Source: an uncultured Christensenellaceae bacterium
Lineage (GTDB): Bacteria; Bacillota; Clostridia; Christensenellales; Christensenellaceae
Direction: 5' to 3'
Assembly: GCA_910588425.1 (NCBI GenBank)
Contig: CAJUPM010000005.1
Coordinates: 68,572-95,239 of the forward strand
Length of the DNA: 26,668 nucleotides
Part shown: positions 21,683 through 26,668 of the stretch, one piece after another
Position numbering within the stretch: the first letter of the stretch is position 1
Layout of the letters: the number at the start of each line of letters is the position of its first letter
Notes under the pieces: model-generated
Seen by the model: only the letters and a program-made list of their open reading frames with translations
Told to the model about the DNA's origin: nothing
The model's database searches: none
Program-made: the position numbers and the translations under genes

Positions 21683-22447
21683 CTACTTCTCCATCGCGGC
21701 AAAATCCGCCCGGGCGGTGGGGTTGCCGGCCAGAATCGAGCATCCCTTGTCCAGCGTGATGGGGCTGCCGTCTATCTGGGTGCAGGCGCCGCCCGCCTCA
21801 GAAATGATGATGCTAGCCGCGGCGTAATCCCAGGGCTCGAGCACCATCTCGAAAAAGAGCGCAGTGCGGCCGGCGGCAGCATAGCAGATGTCCAGCGCGG
21901 CCGAACCGCTGCGGCGGATATCCAGGCAAACCTCGGAAACCTTTCTCAGCAGTGCAAAACTCGAATCGGCCAAATCCGGGTGATAGGGCGAGGTTCCGAA
22001 GCCCACCGTGCCCTGAGCCAGGCCACGGCTGCCGCAGGAGATGCGCGCGCCGTTTAAAAACGCGCCCCGGCTGCGCTCTGCCGCAAACACTTCGCCCAGA
22101 TACGGGTTATAGACCACCCCGGCCTGCATCTGCCCGTCCCGGGCCAGGCCGACGGAGATGCTGCTGTGGCGGTAATCCGTGATGAAGTTGGTCGTCCCGT
22201 CGATGGGGTCTACGATGAACACATCGCCCTTTTCGGGCAAAACGCTGCTCTCGCCCTCCTCGCCCAAAAAAGCGGCGTTTGGAAACGCCTTTTGCAGGCG
22301 CTCCTGCAAAAACTGCTGCACGGCCACGTCGTATTTGGTGACGAAGTTGGCCTTGCCCTGTTTGGACGAGATATCTTCCTGCCCGGCGTGCGCGCCCAGC
22401 ATAATTTTGCCGGCCTCGCGCACGGCGGAAATGATGGCTTCCAGCAT
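21683..22447 (-). CDS. Inositol monophosphatase-family protein
   Basis: A 254-residue Mg-dependent, lithium-sensitive-type phosphatase of the IMPase/SuhB/CysQ superfamily. The metal ligands are clear: GEEGE (62-66), DPIDGTTNF (80-88) and EPWDYAA (204-210). Substrates in this family include inositol phosphate, PAP and sugar phosphates; the sequence does not decide. The ATG at 22447 follows GAGAGGGG; a GTG 18 bases earlier overlaps that site. It has a consensus promoter divergent from the MATE gene. The 3' end runs into a repeat tail. Confidence 0.9.
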   Translation of the reverse strand: MLEAIISAVREAGKIMLGAHAGQEDISSKQGKANFVTKYDVAVQQFLQERLQKAFPNAAFLGEEGESSVLPEKGDVFIVDPIDGTTNFITDYRHSSISVGLARDGQMQAGVVYNPYLGEVFAAERSRGAFLNGARISCGSRGLAQGTVGFGTSPYHPDLADSSFALLRKVSEVCLDIRRSGSAALDICYAAAGRTALFFEMVLEPWDYAAASIIISEAGGACTQIDGSPITLDKGCSILAGNPTARADFAAMEK

Positions 22448-22507
22448 AATCAAATCCCCTCTCACATAATTTGAAGAAAGCGCCCGTTTTGGCGCCGGTT
22501 TTCTTTT

Positions 22508-22536
22508 AGCATACGGCGGCCGGGCGGGCTTGTCAA
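22508..22536 (-). promoter_or_regulatory. Promoter of the IMPase-family gene
   Basis: Minus strand TTGACA (22536-22531), 17 bases, TATGCT (22513-22508). The leader contains a GCGCC/GGCGC hairpin. Confidence 0.8.
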
Positions 22537-22600
22537 GGGGAGGCAGAGCCGGAAAAAGCCGGTTTTACGGCGTTTTTTCGCAAGATTTCCTCCGAAATAT

Positions 22601-22629
22601 TTGACATTGCATTTTTGTTCTGTTAGACT
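22601..22629 (+). promoter_or_regulatory. Promoter of the MATE gene
   Basis: TTGACA (22601-22606), 17 bases, TAGACT (22624-22629). Confidence 0.8.
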
Positions 22630-22635
22630 GAAAGA

Positions 22636-22645
22636 GTTAGCTAAC
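22636..22645. promoter_or_regulatory. Palindrome at the MATE transcription start
   Basis: GTTAGCTAAC is a perfect ten-base palindrome positioned at about +1 of the promoter. MarR-type regulators often use TTAG/CTAA half-sites, so it may be an operator; no regulator gene is adjacent. Confidence 0.45.
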
Positions 22646-22680
22646 AAATCTAGATACGGAATAATAAGTAGAGGTGTGAA

Positions 22681-24099
22681 ATGGATACGCAACTGGAGGC
22701 AATCCAGGAGACCCCGAAGGGCGTCTCTGCAGCGGACAATCGGATTGCCACTAAGTTCAAGTTTTGGCCGCTGATTCGCTTTGTGTTGCCAACGATGGCG
22801 ATGTCGCTGTTTATGGCACTGTTTAAATCTGTCGACGACGGGCTGTTTGTCTCGCAATTTGTGGGCAAAGATGGGCTCTCGGCAGTCAATATTGCTTTTC
22901 CCATCATCATGGGAACCTGGGGCATCGCGATCATGTTTGCCACGGGTGGTTCTGCCATCGCCGGAAAGAAAATCGGGGAAGGAAAGCCCGAGGAAGCCCG
23001 GCGGGATTTTACCAGCGTCTGCATCATCGCGGCGATTGTCGCGGCAATCGTGGCGCTGCCTTGTGTGATTTTTATGGAGCCCATCATGCGGCTTCTTGGC
23101 GCAGATGATTCCATCATGGGCTACTGTGTCGTCTATGGCAATCTGCTCATCGGGACGATGCCATTCTCCGTGCTCTCGCCGATTTTTGAGTTCTTCTATG
23201 TCACGAGCGGCGCGCCCAAGATGGGCCTTGTGAGCACAGTGCTGCGCGGCGCGGTCAATATCTTCCTGGATTGGCTGTTCATCGTCGTCCTGAAATTCGA
23301 GGTGATGGGCGTCGCCCTGGCCACGGCCGCCGGCGATCTCGCGACCTGCCTGCTGGGCTTTTGTTTCTACTGCAACAAAAAGCACGCCGTGCACTTTGCA
23401 AAGCCTTCGAAGAACTGGGGCAGCCTGCTCGGGCATTCCTGCAAAAACGGCGTTTCCGAGATGCTCAACCATGTGGCCATGGCCGTTACCGGCTTTATCA
23501 TCAACGCGACCATGCTGCGGCTCATCGGCAAAGACGGCGTCGCGGCAAACGGCATCATCGGCAACCTGGGCTATATCATGTCGTCCATGTTTATCGGCTT
23601 TTCCAACGGCATCGCGCCCGTTTACAGCTATAACTACGGCAACCAGGATCACAAGATGATGCGCCGGCTTGTGCGCTATAGCCTGACGTTCCTGGCCGTG
23701 GCCAACTGCGCCACGGTGATCATCTGCGAGCTGGCGGCAAAGCCGCTCATCAGCATTTTTATCACCCAGGCCAAGGAGCCCGAGCTGTTCCAAATCGTCC
23801 TGGATGGCCTGCATATCCATGCGCTGACCTTCCTTTTCAACGGCTTTGGCATCGCGACTTCGGGCATGTTCGCCGCGCTCTCCAACGGCAAAGTGGCTTC
23901 CATCGTCTCTGTCATGAGAAACATGGTGCTCACTGTCGTGCTGACTGTGGCTTTCTCCTACGCGTTCGGCCTGACGGGCGTGTGGGTGGCGACTCCCGTG
24001 GGCGAGTTTATCAGCTTCTGTCTGTGCATGTTTTTGATTTACAAATACCGCAATGTCTATGGCTACGGCAAGGAGCAGATTGCGCCCATCGCAGAATAA
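22681..24099 (+). CDS. MATE-family multidrug/cation exporter
   Basis: A 472-residue exporter with about twelve membrane helices, arranged as two homologous halves typical of MATE proteins that expel drugs or metabolites against Na+ or H+. Recognisable parts are PLIRFVLPTMAMSLFMALFKSVDDGLFVSQFVG at the first helix, LSAVNIAFPI, the GASNALG-like GGSAIAGKKIGEG, SPIFEFFYVTSGAPKMG and, in the second half, GIAPVYSYNYGNQD. The ATG follows AGAGGTGTGAA. It has its own promoter with a palindrome at the start site and a strong terminator. Substrate unknown. Confidence 0.93.
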   Translation: MDTQLEAIQETPKGVSAADNRIATKFKFWPLIRFVLPTMAMSLFMALFKSVDDGLFVSQFVGKDGLSAVNIAFPIIMGTWGIAIMFATGGSAIAGKKIGEGKPEEARRDFTSVCIIAAIVAAIVALPCVIFMEPIMRLLGADDSIMGYCVVYGNLLIGTMPFSVLSPIFEFFYVTSGAPKMGLVSTVLRGAVNIFLDWLFIVVLKFEVMGVALATAAGDLATCLLGFCFYCNKKHAVHFAKPSKNWGSLLGHSCKNGVSEMLNHVAMAVTGFIINATMLRLIGKDGVAANGIIGNLGYIMSSMFIGFSNGIAPVYSYNYGNQDHKMMRRLVRYSLTFLAVANCATVIICELAAKPLISIFITQAKEPELFQIVLDGLHIHALTFLFNGFGIATSGMFAALSNGKVASIVSVMRNMVLTVVLTVAFSYAFGLTGVWVATPVGEFISFCLCMFLIYKYRNVYGYGKEQIAPIAE

Positions 24100-24111
24100 G
24101 GCAAAACGACC

Positions 24112-24140
24112 AAAAGAGAGCATTCCTGCTCTCTTTTTTT
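24112..24140 (+). terminator. Terminator of the MATE gene
   Basis: AAAAGAGAGCA (24112-24122) pairs with TGCTCTCTTTT (24127-24137) around TTCC. An L repeat starts directly after the T-run. Confidence 0.92.
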
Positions 24141-24368
24141 ATACCCGATTGATAGGACGCAGTAACCTGCCAGCCCTGCACGCGCCGCTTTCTATACCCG
24201 AATGACAGAAAGGTGGAAACTGTTGGCCCCGTCCGCGCCGCTGAAGGCCAATCTGCCAGAAGGCAAATGCTCTCCCGTGCTCTGCGTGTCAAGGTCAAGG
24301 GCCGCTCCTAATCATGGGGCTTCGCCCCATACCCCCTTACTGGGGATAATAAAAGAAGAGTGCGGGGA
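24141..24368. repeat. L repeats followed by an inverted R-M half
   Basis: A truncated L (24141-24177) and a full L (24195-24272) in plus orientation meet, at about 24285, an element in minus orientation: AAGGTCAAGGGCC, palindrome GGGGCTTCGCCCC (24316-24328), then the M end. The M segment on the minus strand joins directly to a broken coding sequence at about 24368. Confidence 0.75.
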
Positions 24369-24458
24369 AAGCGTAGTTCTAAGCCGCTTTGCGATGTTTT
24401 TATACTGTGCAGGCGGCATTCTTCTGTGTCCTGTAAAACAGCAGGTTTTTGTTTTCAT
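24369..24458 (-). pseudogene. Truncated TCCFTGHR-type gene (YpsA/DUF1273-like, SLOG)
   Basis: Thirty codons from the ATG at 24458 read MKTKTCCFTGHRRMPPAQYK and on to about LRTTL, the N-terminus of the YpsA/DUF1273-like SLOG family (nucleotide-binding Rossmann proteins, normally about 150-200 residues). The start has a good ribosome binding site (AAAGGTGATG). Downstream, the frame enters a repeat module and the rest of the gene is absent. This is a remnant created by repeat insertion or an associated deletion. Confidence 0.75.
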
Positions 24459-24635
24459 AACATCACCTTTGTAGTCGAAATTATCGCCGGATGGTGAACC
24501 TATATTCCGAATCATAATTTGGTATATGCTTATTGCAAGATAAGCGCATAGGTGTGCTGTGCCGCGGCAAATAGCAGACACATGCAAGCGAATTTCCATG
24601 TGCATTGCTGCGGGCAATATAATGCTCAGAGGAAA

Positions 24636-24881
24636 ATGTTGGAAATGAATGGGAAATTGCGCAACGAACGGTTTATCAAAATCGGGTTAAACATTTCATA
24701 TTATCGCAGGCTGAGAGGACTTTCGCAGGAACAGCTGGCCGAAGCGGCGGATATCAGCAGGCAATGGCTGGCACAGGTGGAAGCGCCCGGCCTGGTATCG
24801 CCGCTCTCCATCGAGACGCTTTTTTGCATTGCAGATGCGCTTGGCGTAGAGCCGGCGGTGCTTTTGGATTTCAGCCGATAA
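24636..24881 (+). CDS. XRE-family HTH regulator
   Basis: An 81-residue Cro/C1-type DNA-binding protein. The helix-turn-helix is in YYRRLRGLSQEQLAEAADISRQWLAQVE, followed by PLSIETLFCIADALGVEPAVLL. No effector domain. The start is uncertain: ATG 24636 is three bases from GAGG, while ATG 24645 (MNGKLRNE) is twelve bases from it; earlier in-frame ATGs lack a site. It diverges from the broken SLOG-type gene across about 180 bases of lower-GC sequence in which I see no clear promoter or palindrome, so the pair may have arrived together. An L repeat fragment follows the stop. Confidence 0.85.
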   Translation: MLEMNGKLRNERFIKIGLNISYYRRLRGLSQEQLAEAADISRQWLAQVEAPGLVSPLSIETLFCIADALGVEPAVLLDFSR

Positions 24882-24892
24882 AAGACAGTTCC

Positions 24893-25080
24893 TGCGCCCG
24901 AATGACGGGAATGCGCAACTGTTCATCCCGCCCGCGCCGCACAAATCTCTTTTGCCATTTCCTTTTTCCCAGTCATGGGGGTATGGGGGCCTGCCCCCAT
25001 GTTTTAGAGTGGCCCTTGACCTTGCCCCCATGATTACCCATAGCCCTTGACCTTTCTCCCCGCCGCCCCTGCCCTCCCAA
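24893..25080 (+). repeat. Partial L and R repeat upstream of the T-box promoter
   Basis: A shortened L (24897-24942) is joined to M-like sequence, an R palindrome (GGGGGCCTGCCCCC at about 24985-24998) and two GCCCTTGACC tails, fading into C-rich sequence. Confidence 0.72.
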
Positions 25081-25149
25081 AACCTCGCGCACGCGCGCCC
25101 TGCCAGCGCATAGTATGAAAAGGAGCGGAAAATTTTCTGAAAAAATATC

Positions 25150-25178
25150 TTGACAAATCCGTTTTTCGGGATTAGACT
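25150..25178 (+). promoter_or_regulatory. Promoter of the T-box leader and trpX
   Basis: TTGACA (25150-25155), 17 bases, TAGACT (25173-25178). Confidence 0.8.
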
Positions 25179-25184
25179 ATCCCT

Positions 25185-25460
25185 AACAAAACAAACCGAT
25201 GAGCAAGAGGAGTAAGTTTTCAAAGCTTTTGTAGAGAGCCGCCGATGGTGGGAGTGCGGTAAAGGGGAGAAGGCCGAATGGGCTTGCGAGGGCGAACCAA
25301 ACGATGCATTGCATCCAGTAGGGGAGACGGAGCCGCAGCTTCGTTAACAACTGTATCACATGTTAGTGTGAATTGAGTGGGCGCGTTTTTTGCGTCAAAC
25401 TGGGTGGCACCGCAGGAGTATACCTCTTGTCCCTGTTATGGGGGCAAGGGTTTTTTTATT
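25185..25460 (+). promoter_or_regulatory. T-box riboswitch, probable tryptophan specifier
   Basis: The leader has Stem I features (GAGGAGTAAG, then AGAGAGCCGCCGATGG and GGTGGGAG), the specifier region GAATGGGCTTGCGAG, and the T-box GGGTGGCACCGC (25402-25413). The codon after GAA is TGG (25279-25281), so uncharged tRNA-Trp is the likely signal; ATG or GGG in shifted register is less likely. The terminator stem is CTTGTCCC (25426-25433) with GGGGCAAG (25441-25448), then a T-run (25451-25457). Uncharged tRNA would favour the antiterminator and switch on the binding-protein gene. Confidence 0.9.
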
Positions 25461-25504
25461 GCCTCCGCACAAAATTCGCTCAAATTTTTTTGGAGGTATG
25501 AAAC

Positions 25505-26545
25505 ATGAAGAAAATTGCAACCATCGTCTCTATGCTGCTCGTCGCAGCGCTGCTGCTGGTCTCCTGCGCCAAGCCCGTCCCCGGCGCATCCGAACCGGCT
25601 GTGCCCGCGGAGAGCGAGAGCGCTTCTCCCGAGGCCGAAAGCTATAAAATCGGCGTCATCCAGTTTGCGGCGCATCCCTCGCTGGATAACTGCTACAACG
25701 GCTTTGTCCAGGGTCTGAAGGAAGAGGGCCTGGTAGAGGGCAAGAACCTCACCATCGATTTCCAGAACGCCCAGGGCGAGGTCTCCAATGCAGATTTGCA
25801 GGCCAAAAACATGGTAACCAGCAAGTATAACCTGCTCTGCGGCATCGCGACTCCCGCGGCCATGTCCTGTTACAGCGCGGCGAAGGAAGAGGGCGTCCCG
25901 GTCATCTTCTCGGCGGTTTCGGATCCGGTGGCGGCGGGCGTCGTCCAGAGCCTGGAAAAGCCCGGTTCGGTCGCTTCGGGCACGGCAGACAGCCTGAACC
26001 TGGAGGGCCAGATGAAGATGATTCGCGCGTTTTTGCCCGAGGCAAAGAAAATCGGCATCATCTATACGACCAGCGAGCCCAACTCGGTAACGCATCTGGA
26101 AAAATTCAAAGAGCTTGCCCCGAATTACGGCTTTGAGATTGAGGCAGTCGGCGTAACCAATGCTTCGGAGGTGGGCACTGCGGCGCAGACGCTCATCACA
26201 AACAAGGTCGACTGCATCAACAACTTCACGGATAACAACGTGGTGGATAACTTAAGCGTGGTTCTGCACGCGGCCAACGAGGCCAAGATTCCTGTGTTCG
26301 GCTCGGAGGAGGAGCAGGTCAAGAACGGCTGCCTGGCATCCGAATCCCTGGACTACGTCGAGCTGGGCAAGGAGACCGGCCGCATGGCGGCCAAGGTGCT
26401 CAAAGGCGAGGCGAAGCCCGCGGATATGGCGGTTTCGGTCATCGCGGCCAGCACCCCGGTTTACAACAAGACTGTTCTGGACGCTCTCGGCCTGACGCTC
26501 CCAGCGGATTACGCCGCCGCGGCAGACCTTTCGGCAGCGCAGTAA
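25505..26545 (+). CDS. trpX: ABC transporter substrate-binding lipoprotein, TrpX-like
   Basis: A 346-residue binding protein of the ABC_sub_bind type (YKIGVIQFAAHPSLDNCYNGFVQGLKEEG, ATPAAMSCYSA, VIFSAVSDPVAAGVV, KIPVFGSEEEQVKNGCLAS). The signal peptide ends in LVSC with Cys21 as lipid site, followed by a Pro/Ser/Glu linker. Family members downstream of Trp T-boxes (TrpX) bind tryptophan; the TGG specifier here supports that. The ATG follows GGAGG by eight bases. A strong terminator lies just downstream, so permease and ATPase genes (trpY/trpZ) are either transcribed separately beyond the window or located elsewhere. Confidence 0.85.
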   Translation: MKKIATIVSMLLVAALLLVSCAKPVPGASEPAVPAESESASPEAESYKIGVIQFAAHPSLDNCYNGFVQGLKEEGLVEGKNLTIDFQNAQGEVSNADLQAKNMVTSKYNLLCGIATPAAMSCYSAAKEEGVPVIFSAVSDPVAAGVVQSLEKPGSVASGTADSLNLEGQMKMIRAFLPEAKKIGIIYTTSEPNSVTHLEKFKELAPNYGFEIEAVGVTNASEVGTAAQTLITNKVDCINNFTDNNVVDNLSVVLHAANEAKIPVFGSEEEQVKNGCLASESLDYVELGKETGRMAAKVLKGEAKPADMAVSVIAASTPVYNKTVLDALGLTLPADYAAAADLSAAQ

Positions 26546-26554
26546 AGACGCAAG

Positions 26555-26600
26555 GCAGGGCAGGGCGGGCCAACACGGCCTGCCCTGCTGCTGTTTTTTG
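26555..26600 (+). terminator. Terminator of trpX
   Basis: GCAGGGCAGG (26555-26564) pairs with CCTGCCCTGC (26579-26588); an inner GGCC/GGCC pair tightens the loop and TTTTTT follows at about 26594. Confidence 0.8.
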
Positions 26601-26604
26601 GGGG

Positions 26605-26668
26605 TGAGAAGGTCAAGGGCCATTCTTAGCCATGGGGGCATGGCCCCCATACCCCCAATATATTATAA
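26605..26668 (-). repeat. Inverted R repeat at the window edge
   Basis: AAGGTCAAGGGCC, a palindrome GGGGGCATGGCCCCC and the M end AATATATTATAA, cut by the window. Same order as after the other plus-strand genes. Confidence 0.78.

Noticed and set aside
22462..24123. 553-codon minus-strand frame opposite the MATE gene
   Set aside because: Antisense artefact of GC-rich coding; rich in His, Gln and Asp without motifs, while the plus strand is a clear MATE protein.

Overview
The window looks like chromosomal DNA from a GC-rich, gut-type member of the Firmicutes, class Clostridia. This rests on housekeeping sigma-A promoters (TTGACA, 17 bp, TATAAT), AGGAGG-type ribosome binding sites, several TTG starts, a T-box leader, lipoprotein-type ABC binding proteins and an atypical PRPP synthetase. 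The species cannot be named from the sequence.

Left third (1-12700): a nickel locus. On the minus strand are larE, larB and larC, which make the nickel-pincer nucleotide (NPN) cofactor of lactate racemase-type enzymes. On the plus strand, diverging from larE, are five genes for an Opp/Dpp/Nik-type ABC importer: permease, permease, binding protein, then ATPase, ATPase. A nickel substrate is inferred from this neighbourhood. LarC carries a histidine/cysteine-rich insertion of about 310 residues. No larA is in the window. A pair of abutting divergent promoters (4856-4916) separates the two halves; the rightward one feeds a ~115-nt transcript ending in a terminator, a candidate small RNA or attenuated leader.

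Middle (12700-21000): a PAP2 phosphatase; a large secreted, membrane-anchored surface protein with tandem repeats and a G9 tract; an AT-rich islet with a ribbon-helix-helix protein and a divergent XRE regulator around two perfect palindromes; a six-helix membrane protein; then an FlK-type thioesterase, a PHP phosphoesterase and PRPP synthetase.

Right part (21000-26668): an inositol monophosphatase-family gene divergent from a MATE exporter, a truncated TCCFTGHR-type (YpsA/DUF1273-like) gene beside a second XRE regulator, and a tryptophan-type T-box leader ahead of a TrpX-like binding protein.

The most striking non-gene content is a modular family of intergenic repeats filling nearly every long gap. 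Module L (about 80 bp) begins ACCCGAATGA and ends near AAATGCTCTCC. Module M is a linker ending in ATTATAAT-like sequence and GTAAGGGGG. Module R is a palindrome of the type TATGGGGGC-n-GCCCCCAT followed by copies of GCCCTTGACCTT. Roughly twenty copies each of L and R are visible, in both orientations. A separate ~357-bp element occurs twice in inverted orientation, flanking the nikBCA-like genes; it has alternative hairpins with a compensatory base change and a swapped central core. This repeat system and the nickel locus are the best candidates for something undescribed.
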